Of a stretch of DNA of 6,332 bases, positions 1-4,955 are shown one piece after another (positions within the stretch are counted from its first letter, which is position 1; every line of letters starts with the position of its first letter). A model generated the notes under the pieces. That model was not told the origin of the DNA. It did not search any database and saw only the letters and a list, made by a program, of their open reading frames with translations. Made by a program: the position numbers and the translations under genes. Source of the stretch: Clostridia bacterium (GTDB lineage Bacteria; Bacillota; Clostridia; TANB77; UBA1234); NCBI GenBank assembly GCA_900753135.1, contig CAADXZ010000159.1:1-6332 (forward strand). Direction: 5' to 3'.

Positions 1-85
1 CGCATAAATTAAAGTTTTTTGTGTAATAGGAAAGAAAATTAATACATAAAAGGTTGCAAATCTGTTACTTTCCTATTACATAAAA
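1..85. repeat. Structured 86-bp direct repeat, copy 1 (cut by the window start)
   Basis: This stretch is nearly identical to 3399-3484, in the same orientation. I count two substitutions and one base of difference in a T-run. Inside it are 13-bp perfect inverted arms, TGTAATAGGAAAG at 22-34 and its reverse complement at 68-80, separated by 33 bases. The first two bases already match the second copy, so the repeat probably extends left of the window. Its right end runs into the A-tract of the terminator at 82-114. It contains no plausible coding sequence. I read it as a multicopy intergenic element, possibly a small non-autonomous element or a structured RNA motif. Only two copies are visible, so the family assignment is inference. 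Confidence 0.9.
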
Positions 86-114
86 AAAAACCCCCTACAA
101 ATAAACGTAGGGGG
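82..114 (-). terminator. Intrinsic terminator of the minus-strand surface-protein gene
   Basis: On the minus strand an 8-bp GC-rich stem (CCCCCTAC paired with GTAGGGGG, 91-98 and 107-114) with an 8-base loop is followed at once by nine T residues. This is the classical Rho-independent form, and it lies 43 bases past the stop codon of the gene at 158-1297. A second small hairpin (7-bp arms, 136-152) sits between the stop and this terminator but lacks a clear U-tract. Confidence 0.92.
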
Positions 115-135
115 TCGATAAACAATATTTACAAA

Positions 136-152
136 CATTGCCATCGGCAATG
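136..152 (-). other. Small 3' UTR hairpin after the surface-protein gene
   Basis: CATTGCC and GGCAATG form a perfect 7-bp stem with a 3-base loop, six bases beyond the stop codon. On the minus strand it is followed by TTTGTAAATATT, which is too broken a U-tract for a convincing terminator. It may stabilise the mRNA 3' end or weakly back up the strong terminator further downstream. Confidence 0.5.
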
Positions 153-157
153 AGAAT

Positions 158-1297
158 TTAGAAATCTTCCGGGGACGGCAATGCACTATTGCTGCCCTCA
201 AAATCTTCAACTAATTCAACACTACTATCACTAGCAGATTCTGAATAGCTTGAAGACTCAGAAGACTCTGAAGTCTCAGCAGTCTCAGAAGATTCAACTG
301 TGGCATTCACCTTCGAAATGTCACTGTTGCTTCCTCCTGCCTCGGTACTCCCAATGGGTTCCTTAGTGGCTTCCGGAGTGGGAAGACCGCTATTACCGCC
401 ACCAGGCTCCTTGGTAGCTTCCGGAGTAGGAAGCACCGGTTCCTGGGTGGGAGCAGGAGTGTTGGGGTTGTTGTTACCACCAGGTTCCTTGGTAGCTTCC
501 GGAGTAGGAAGCACCGGTTCCTGGGTAGGAGCGGGCTTTTGAGTGGGGGCAGGAGCAGCTGTCGGGTCAGCATTGCCACCATTTCCGCCACCAGTATAAG
601 ACGACTTACCACAGATAACCAACCTATAATTTTCTTCACCAGCAATCTGGACAAACCTGACGTTAGTCAGATTATAAGTCCCGATTTCCGTATCGCTAAC
701 AGCATAGCCTTCCCGAACACAGTCGGCCTTGACTTCGCCATTAGTATTGAAGAAAGTTCTCACAATGCTCTCTTTACGGATACCAGCACGTCTGGCATCA
801 TCGTTAGACTCATCTTCACGAGTAAAGACTTCGCCAACCACACCATTCGTGTTGACAAGGAGAGAAACGCCATTCCAAGTATCGATCACGATTTCGTCGT
901 AATCAACCTTAGAAAGGTCGCCACTCCGAATCATCATCTGACGGAAGTTCCCTTCATCGTCAGTGACAATAGTCTTCTTGGAAACATCCAGAGAAGACAC
1001 CTCCACAGGTGCAGTCACAACAGGCGCCGGAGCGGAAGTAGTAACAGGCACAGTCACAACAGGCGCCGGAGCGGAAGTAGTAACAGGTGCAACAGTAGCA
1101 GGCGCCGAAGCGAAGGTCACCATGGGAAGCATGGGAAGCATAGGAGCTACAGTAGGAGCTACGGTAGAAGCCGCAGTGCTTACAGTAGACCGCACATCAT
1201 TGTTGCTATGATTGTTCAAAGAAATGAACATCGTAGCAGCAACTACAGCCAGGGCAACCATGATAAAGGTAAGAACCAAAGCAACAAATTTACGCAT
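158..1297 (-). CDS. Membrane-anchored or secreted low-complexity surface protein with PTPEATKEP repeats
   Basis: I do not recognise the family. The 379-residue protein begins MRKF and has one hydrophobic segment at about residues 4-27, so it is a signal anchor or an uncleaved signal peptide. Next comes a Thr/Pro/Ala/Val linker (about 37-100) that includes a tandem 13-residue repeat around VTTSAPAPVVT. A likely folded part of mixed composition (about 100-232, Cys193 and Cys229) follows, and then a Gly/Pro spacer with three copies of LPTPEATKEP (263-314). The tail (about 330-379) is rich in Ser and Glu. There is no LPXTG signal or C-terminal membrane helix, so sortase anchoring is not supported. 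The ATG at 1297 is chosen over a TTG at 1357 because GAGGAGG lies 8 bases before it. By hand count GC is 60% at 421-480 and 47% at 661-720, against 28% inside the neighbouring kinase gene. That suggests foreign origin or unusual selection. An extracellular role, such as a cell-wall-spanning stalk, is inference. Confidence 0.8.
   Translation of the reverse strand: MRKFVALVLTFIMVALAVVAATMFISLNNHSNNDVRSTVSTAASTVAPTVAPMLPMLPMVTFASAPATVAPVTTSAPAPVVTVPVTTSAPAPVVTAPVEVSSLDVSKKTIVTDDEGNFRQMMIRSGDLSKVDYDEIVIDTWNGVSLLVNTNGVVGEVFTREDESNDDARRAGIRKESIVRTFFNTNGEVKADCVREGYAVSDTEIGTYNLTNVRFVQIAGEENYRLVICGKSSYTGGGNGGNADPTAAPAPTQKPAPTQEPVLPTPEATKEPGGNNNPNTPAPTQEPVLPTPEATKEPGGGNSGLPTPEATKEPIGSTEAGGSNSDISKVNATVESSETAETSESSESSSYSESASDSSVELVEDFEGSNSALPSPEDF
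357..535 (-). repeat. Imperfect 57-bp coding repeats for the PTPEATKEP region
   Basis: Bases 401-457 and 479-535 match at 54 of 57 positions. A shorter third relative begins near 357-387. They encode the repeated PAPTQEPVLPTPEATKEPGG module of the surface protein. The near identity at DNA level points to recent duplication or ongoing gene conversion, so copy number may vary between strains. Pro/Thr/Glu repeats of this style are common spacers in wall-exposed proteins of Gram-positive bacteria. Confidence 0.9.
1012..1089 (-). repeat. Tandem 39-bp coding repeat
   Basis: Two directly adjacent 39-base units, 1012-1050 and 1051-1089, match at 37 of 39 positions. They encode two consecutive 13-residue units around VTTSAPAPVVT in the N-terminal linker of the surface protein. 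A degenerate relative follows at about 1090-1118. The exact tandem arrangement suggests slippage-driven length variation. Confidence 0.9.
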
Positions 1298-1305
1298 TAT
1301 GATAT

Positions 1306-1312
1306 CCTCCTC
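1306..1312 (-). promoter_or_regulatory. Strong ribosome binding site that fixes the surface-protein start
   Basis: The minus strand reads GAGGAGG with 8 bases before the ATG at 1297. No comparable site precedes the upstream in-frame TTG at 1357, so the shorter 379-residue form is preferred. Confidence 0.9.
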
Positions 1313-1355
1313 ATTATCTTCATTATCCTCATTGTTTGTTGTGTTGTTAGGGAAC

Positions 1356-1397
1356 AAAAAAGCTCCGGCATACTTAAAAAAAGTACATACACCGGAG
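1356..1397 (-). terminator. Terminator-like hairpin in the 5' leader of the surface-protein gene (possible attenuator)
   Basis: On the minus strand CTCCGG (1392-1397) pairs with CCGGAG (1363-1368). Weaker inner pairing is possible, and the 3' arm is followed by C and then six T residues (1356-1361). This has the form of an intrinsic terminator, but it lies between the promoter at 1424-1451 and the start codon at 1297. If it works, transcription of the surface gene is subject to early termination. No gene reads into it from further upstream on the minus strand within the visible intergenic region, so it is unlikely to be the terminator of another transcript. It is imperfect: only the outer six pairs are strong. 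Confidence 0.55.
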
Positions 1398-1409
1398 GTT
1401 GCACGACAT
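1374..1409 (-). CDS. Possible 11-codon leader peptide (speculative)
   Basis: An ATG in the centre of the 18-bp palindrome opens an 11-codon frame (MSCNLRCMYFF). Its TAA stop falls in the loop of the terminator-like hairpin, and its codons run across that hairpin's 5' arm. A ribosome reading it would therefore interfere with hairpin folding, which is the geometry of ribosome-controlled attenuation. Against it, no Shine-Dalgarno sequence precedes the ATG and the predicted transcript start is only some ten bases upstream. An ORF of this length also arises easily by chance. It could at best be translated as a near-leaderless ORF. Confidence 0.2.
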   Translation of the reverse strand: MSCNLRCMYFF

Positions 1410-1416
1410 CGTGCAA
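1399..1416. promoter_or_regulatory. 18-bp palindrome: candidate operator or leader hairpin
   Basis: TTGCACGATGTCGTGCAA (minus strand) is a perfect inverted repeat of 8-base arms around a 2-base centre. It lies just downstream of the -10 box at 1424-1429, where a bound repressor would block initiation or early elongation. As RNA it can fold into a 7-bp stem with a 4-base loop. TTGCAC also occurs in the -35 region of the same promoter, at 1446-1451. I cannot assign it to a known regulator. It does not match the CGAAC-N4-GTTCG form of Gram-positive LexA boxes. Confidence 0.55.
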
Positions 1417-1423
1417 AAGAGTC

Positions 1424-1451
1424 ATAATATATATAGAATGACGTTGTGCAA
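1424..1451 (-). promoter_or_regulatory. Candidate SigA-type promoter of the surface-protein gene
   Basis: On the minus strand TTGCAC (1446-1451) and TATTAT (1424-1429) are 16 bases apart. The -10 element matches the consensus at five of six positions, but the -35 element matches at only three, so the promoter may be weak or need an activator. The predicted leader is about 120 bases long and holds the palindrome and the terminator-like hairpin. Confidence 0.5.
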
Positions 1452-1494
1452 CTTCCCGATAGTTACAAGTCATTTAATTATTTATATTTTAGCA

Positions 1495-1522
1495 TATAAT
1501 ACTTAAAAAATCAAGTATTATA
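1495..1522. other. AT-rich inverted repeat between divergent promoters
   Basis: TATAATACTT (1495-1504) and AAGTATTATA (1513-1522) are perfect 10-base inverted arms around an 8-base spacer. The element lies between the divergent promoters of the surface gene and the kinase gene. It could be a regulator site or merely AT-rich sequence with -10-like words. The rest of the intergenic region (1453-1494 and 1523-1578) shows nothing I can name. Confidence 0.4.
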
Positions 1523-1578
1523 CATAATTAGTTTTCATATTTGTGTTTTTTCTCTTTTACTATTTTTTTATTTTATGT

Positions 1579-1606
1579 TTGAAATTTGGGAATGATACTA
1601 TATAAT
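1579..1606 (+). promoter_or_regulatory. SigA-type promoter of the kinase-HD unit
   Basis: TTGAAA (1579-1584), a 16-base spacer and a perfect TATAAT (1601-1606) form a near-consensus housekeeping promoter. Transcription should begin near 1613. That leaves a very short leader, since AGGAGG already sits at 1616-1621 and ATG at 1630. There is no room for an RNA switch, so any control would be at initiation. Confidence 0.75.
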
Positions 1607-1629
1607 ATTATTACTAGGAGGTTGATTTT

Positions 1630-2736
1630 ATGATTATTTTACATTGTGCTGACAAAAACAAATGGGAAGAAGATGCTAAACTTGGAACTTATGGTATTAG
1701 CGAAGTTTCAAAAAAAGGTTTTATCCCATGTATGAATGTTACAGATATAACATCAGACAATTTTACATTTCCATCTATGAAAGAATATATAATTCTATGT
1801 ATTAATACTGACAAAGTAGATGCCAGAATCGATTATGATGATGGAATAAAAATATATGGAACAATCCCATCAGAAGCAGTTGTTAGTACAATAACATATA
1901 CATTTGATGGAAATGACAAGTTTTCTATCAATAGTGATGTTAAAGATATTGCAATTATCAATGAAGTGTTGGAAGCACTAGATTTAGCATATGTTTCTCA
2001 TAAGTATTTTAGAGACGGAACTTACAGTAGAATTATTCTTTTAAATGATAAATACATCATTAAGCAAAATGATCCTAATCTTTTAAAAAGTGAAGCATTA
2101 TTTTCAGAATGGTATAAGTCACCTAAACTTCAAAATGTTATATATTCTGACAAAGATTTTAAGTATATAGTTTATACATTTGTACCTGGTGACGTTATGC
2201 ATACCGTTGAAGATTTTAATGATGTTATTTCTAATATTAAAGAAATAATTTCAAATTACAAAAAATATGATGGAAACGAATTTGGATATATTTATCAACC
2301 TTCAGCATCATGGGGAGACTTTTTGAAAACAATAGTACATGAACGTAGTCTAGAATTCCCAGAATCTTTTAATTATCTTCCAAAAGTATATGATGCTATA
2401 GCAGAACTTGAAAAGTATCCTTTTGAGAAAAAACTTATTCATGGTGACTTCGGCACACATAACTTTATAAAAGAAAATGGTAAATTCGTTGCTGCAATTG
2501 ATCCAATCCCTCTAGCGGGAGATCCTTTGTATGATTTAATATACGCTTTACTTAGTAATGTTGCCTTTCTTCCTCATATTTCATTAGACTTTTTGTGTGA
2601 ATTGTCTGGTGAACCAAAAGAAAAGGTTAAGGCAATGCTTACTATTCTGCTATTTTGCAGATTTGATCTTTGCTTAAAGCATCACAAAGAAGATATTGAT
2701 GAATATTTAGATTTTTGGTACAAGATTATTGAATAA
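1630..2736 (+). CDS. DUF952-like domain fused to an aminoglycoside-phosphotransferase-family kinase
   Basis: The 368-residue protein has two parts. Residues 1-90 resemble the DUF952 domain: an ILHCADKNKW start, then KKGFIPC (29-34) where the family usually shows GFIHC/S, and IKIYGTI (73-79) where it usually shows PHIYGP. Two family histidines are thus replaced. Residues from about 120 onward form an APH/choline-kinase fold. They include a beta-strand lysine (Lys145 in KYIIK), a likely helix-C Glu155, the hinge-like YTFVPG (182-187), the catalytic loop HGDFGTHNF (271-279; Asp273, Asn278) and the metal-binding IDP (Asp291) followed by GDPLYDL (297-303). All core kinase residues are present, so ATP-dependent phosphorylation of a small molecule is likely. 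The substrate is unknown, and drug resistance should not be assumed. AGGAGG 8 bases before ATG fixes the start. An HD hydrolase gene follows after 34 bases, probably on the same transcript. Confidence 0.85.
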   Translation: MIILHCADKNKWEEDAKLGTYGISEVSKKGFIPCMNVTDITSDNFTFPSMKEYIILCINTDKVDARIDYDDGIKIYGTIPSEAVVSTITYTFDGNDKFSINSDVKDIAIINEVLEALDLAYVSHKYFRDGTYSRIILLNDKYIIKQNDPNLLKSEALFSEWYKSPKLQNVIYSDKDFKYIVYTFVPGDVMHTVEDFNDVISNIKEIISNYKKYDGNEFGYIYQPSASWGDFLKTIVHERSLEFPESFNYLPKVYDAIAELEKYPFEKKLIHGDFGTHNFIKENGKFVAAIDPIPLAGDPLYDLIYALLSNVAFLPHISLDFLCELSGEPKEKVKAMLTILLFCRFDLCLKHHKEDIDEYLDFWYKIIE

Positions 2737-2770
2737 AAATTTTACAGAAAGGAATCTATTATTTTATATT

Positions 2771-3319
2771 ATGAAAGAAAAATTTATTGCATTACTTAGA
2801 AGTACTAATAGAGAAGGTATTGAAAACTTAATTGAATTTTTAGATAGAACAGATTTTTTCACGGCGCCTGCAAGTACAAGATTTCATAATTCTTTTGAGA
2901 GTGGACTTCTTGCCCACAGTATGAACGTGTATACAGCCTTGAAAAAATTGGTTGGAAATGATTGGTCAGAAGATACTATTATTATAGTTTCTTTACTTCA
3001 TGACATATGCAAAGTAAACACTTATAAAGTAGACTATAGAAATAAAAAAGATGAAACTGGTACATGGGTTAAAGAGCCTTATTACACAACGGATGATTTA
3101 ATGCCTTTAGGTCATGGCGAGAAATCTGTTATGCTAATCTCAGAATTTATAAAACTTACTAAAGAAGAACTTTATGCAATTAGATGGCATATGGGTGGAT
3201 TTGAACCAAAAGAAAATCACGGTTATTTGGCAAAAGCATATGAAAAATATCCTCTTGCTGTATACACTCATATGGCTGATATAATGGCAACCTACATATT
3301 AGAAGGAACACAACACTAA
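2771..3319 (+). CDS. HD-domain metal-dependent phosphohydrolase
   Basis: The 182-residue protein carries a spread HD signature: LLAHS (His49), LLHDICK (His77-Asp78), GHGEKS (His115), RWHMGGF (His140) and YTHMAD (His167, Asp170). These residues build a divalent-metal site, and HD proteins of this kind hydrolyse phosphoester or nucleotide substrates. The actual substrate cannot be read from sequence. The MKEKFIALLRSTNREGIENLIEFL opening fits the stand-alone family and supports the ATG at 2771. A frame open from TTG at 2729, overlapping the kinase stop, lacks a binding site. The nearest Shine-Dalgarno-like AGAAAGGA (2746-2753) is 17 bases from the ATG, which is longer than ideal, so expression may depend on coupling to the kinase gene upstream. 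The protein is cytosolic, with no signal peptide or membrane helix. Structured repeats, not a clear U-tract terminator, follow the gene. Confidence 0.88.
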   Translation: MKEKFIALLRSTNREGIENLIEFLDRTDFFTAPASTRFHNSFESGLLAHSMNVYTALKKLVGNDWSEDTIIIVSLLHDICKVNTYKVDYRNKKDETGTWVKEPYYTTDDLMPLGHGEKSVMLISEFIKLTKEELYAIRWHMGGFEPKENHGYLAKAYEKYPLAVYTHMADIMATYILEGTQH

Positions 3320-3327
3320 TGTAACAA

Positions 3328-3359
3328 GAAAGATGAAAATCTTCGATTTTCATTCTTTC
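3328..3359. other. Long hairpin just after the HD gene
   Basis: GAAAG plus ATGAAAATC pairs with GATTTTCAT plus CTTTC: nine uninterrupted pairs around a 3-base loop, one bulged T, then five more pairs. It starts nine bases after the HD stop codon. No U-tract follows on either strand, so it is not a standard intrinsic terminator. It may be the first stem of a larger structured element reaching 3479. Confidence 0.7.
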
Positions 3360-3365
3360 GTCCCT

Positions 3366-3400
3366 CGAGAGTTTTCGACCGATAGGAAGAAAATCTCTCG
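3366..3400. other. Second hairpin of the structured intergenic element
   Basis: CGAGAG-TTTTC (3366-3376) pairs with GAAAA-CTCTCG (3389-3400), with one bulged T at 3394. The twelve-base loop contains CCGATAGG. The stem's 3' end coincides with the first bases of the 86-bp repeat (3399), and the first copy begins at the same bases at the window start. This suggests the hairpin belongs to the repeated unit. Confidence 0.65.
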
Positions 3401-3484
3401 CATAAATTAAAGTTTTTTTGTGTAATAGGAAAGAAAATCAATACATAAAATGTTGCAAATCTGTTACTTTCCTATTACATAAAA
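3399..3484. repeat. Structured 86-bp direct repeat, copy 2
   Basis: This is the second copy of the element at 1-85, in the same orientation, with two substitutions and a one-base T-run difference. Its inverted arms are at 3421-3433 and 3467-3479, again with a 33-base spacer, so arm sequence, spacer length and most of the spacer sequence are conserved. It lies between the convergent HD and ypeB genes. The remaining bases to the ypeB stop (3485-3542) are AT-rich and show no convincing terminator. Confidence 0.9.
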
Positions 3485-3542
3485 TTAATAAAAGTTTATT
3501 ATTTTCTTACTTTATCTTTTCATAGTCATGCTAATAGAATTT

Positions 3543-4910
3543 TTATATCGTAAGCACTCCATTCGGTGTATCTACGATCATAAAGATTTTCTCTTCTTTT
3601 CCCGTTTCAGCATTTACATATACTAAGAATTCATTTTCATCTATTTTACCTTTAAATTCATAAGTCAATAATTCTGTTCTCCAATCTGTTGGAATAATGG
3701 CCAATCCTTCTGAAAGAACCTCTATATTAGTATTTAATTTCTTTCTAGCCTCTTCAAGAGAAATTTTCGGGTATCCAATTTTTCTCTCATGATGTGATGA
3801 ATAATAGCTTTTTGCTTCCATTCCTAATATGCTACCATCTTCTAACGATACTTTAACTTTTATTAAATCTGGATAACAAATAACATTGTTATCATTGTAG
3901 GCAAAATTTATAGTCGCCATTCCATTTTCTTTAATATAATATGTTTCTTTCATTCCTTTTAAATTGTGCATATCAAGAAATTTCATTGCATTCATCTTTG
4001 CTTCTTCAAATGTTATTTTTTCTTTTTGTATATCTCTATTTTCCACAAACCATAGCACTTTACCACCTTTTTCTGTTATGTCTATATAGAATTTCGTGTC
4101 GTCTTGTAATGTTACATCAAAACTATGAACTTTTATATCGTCCTCAACAACGCCATTGTACGCTACCGATTTTACCCTTTCTTTATCAATAATGTCGTAT
4201 ATATTTTTTTCTGCATCTTCTTTACCAACAATATTTTCTGGAAGCCCTAGCGGTTTGCTACTTGTCATATGTTCTGAAAAAGGTCCATCATATATTAATC
4301 CTTCATAATCTTGTAGATTTTCTTCTATTTTTCCAAAACTGTCTTGCGATAAGTTTGCAACTTCTTGTGCAAAAGGTGCATTGTTTTGTTCTTTTGTTAG
4401 CTCACTCCAAGAAAGTGAACCACTACTCATATCCGAAACAACATTATCCAAAGTTCTATTCAACTCTTTACATTTTTCATAAAGACTTTTTAAATTGTTC
4501 AATTCTTCTTCTGTTAGATTTTTATCTTCCATGGCTTTTCTAGACACATAATAAGAATAATCACTTAGTTGATTTAAATACTTTAATACATTCTCTAATG
4601 TCATATGTGTAACTGGTATTTGTGAAAGTGCTTCTTGTGCCAAATCAGCTTTACGCCAAATATCTGTCAAAGTTTTGGCTGCATATTCTGACGAACTTGA
4701 TATTTGTGCCTTAGCTAGCAATGTCTCAACATCATCTAAATAGTCAACTAATTCATATAATGATCTTGAATAAGAAGATTCTAATGTTTGCACAACTTTA
4801 TTGTTTTGTATTTTTAAATATGTGCAAAAGAGTGCAAGTATTATTATTAAAACAAACGCCAAACGTTGTCCATTCAAAAGTGATATCTTTCTGTTATACA
4901 TTCTTGCCAT
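3543..4910 (-). CDS. ypeB: Spore germination protein YpeB
   Basis: The 455-residue protein is close to the usual YpeB length of about 450. It has one N-terminal membrane helix at about residues 17-33 (LAFVLIIILALFCTYL), a helical region (about 35-200) and the family-typical KIEENLQDYEGLIYDGPFSEH stretch at 194-214. PepSY-like repeats follow at about 225-290, 297-368 and 382-448, with recurring motifs such as SLEEARKKL and YVNAETGKEE. In Bacillus, YpeB sits at the spore inner membrane and is needed for the stability and activity of the cortex-lytic enzyme SleB during germination. The ATG at 4910 is chosen because GGAGG lies 9 bases before it; the frame stays open to 4967 without such a site. 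The usual partner sleB is not adjacent here: the upstream neighbour is a divergent glycosyltransferase. Expression would be expected in the forespore. Confidence 0.93.
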   Translation of the reverse strand: MARMYNRKISLLNGQRLAFVLIIILALFCTYLKIQNNKVVQTLESSYSRSLYELVDYLDDVETLLAKAQISSSSEYAAKTLTDIWRKADLAQEALSQIPVTHMTLENVLKYLNQLSDYSYYVSRKAMEDKNLTEEELNNLKSLYEKCKELNRTLDNVVSDMSSGSLSWSELTKEQNNAPFAQEVANLSQDSFGKIEENLQDYEGLIYDGPFSEHMTSSKPLGLPENIVGKEDAEKNIYDIIDKERVKSVAYNGVVEDDIKVHSFDVTLQDDTKFYIDITEKGGKVLWFVENRDIQKEKITFEEAKMNAMKFLDMHNLKGMKETYYIKENGMATINFAYNDNNVICYPDLIKVKVSLEDGSILGMEAKSYYSSHHERKIGYPKISLEEARKKLNTNIEVLSEGLAIIPTDWRTELLTYEFKGKIDENEFLVYVNAETGKEEKIFMIVDTPNGVLTI

Positions 4911-4919
4911 ACTATATTT

Positions 4920-4924
4920 CCTCC
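4920..4924 (-). promoter_or_regulatory. Ribosome binding site that fixes the ypeB start
   Basis: GGAGG on the minus strand lies 9 bases from the ATG at 4910. This supports a protein beginning MARMYNRK over the longer in-frame form starting near 4967. Confidence 0.85.
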
Positions 4925-4955
4925 ACCTTGTGCAAAACGCACCAAATTTTAGTAA

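Noticed and set aside
350..510. Sortase sorting signals suggested by three LPTPE motifs
   Set aside because: LPTPE lacks the Thr-Gly of LPXTG, the motifs are internal repeat units, and there is no C-terminal hydrophobic segment with a positive tail.
158..1357. A longer surface protein starting at TTG 1357
   Set aside because: The extra 20 residues are Asn/Glu-rich and come from the leader. The TTG lies in the T-tract of the terminator-like hairpin, while GAGGAGG clearly serves the ATG at 1297.
539..1441. A 300-codon open frame on the plus strand opposite the surface-protein gene
   Set aside because: It is antisense to a gene with a strong binding site, signal anchor and terminator. Its own translation is arginine/serine/histidine-rich low complexity mirroring the repeats, and it has no Shine-Dalgarno sequence.
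1630..2736. Calling the kinase an aminoglycoside resistance gene
   Set aside because: The fold signature is shared by many small-molecule kinases and the N-terminal fusion is atypical. Nothing in the sequence fixes an antibiotic substrate.
2729..2770. An HD protein starting at TTG 2729, overlapping the kinase stop
   Set aside because: No binding site precedes it inside the kinase gene, and the conserved family start matches the ATG at 2771.
1..3484. CRISPR array
   Set aside because: There are only two copies of an 86-bp element 3.3 kb apart, with genes between them. There are no regularly spaced short repeats or spacers.
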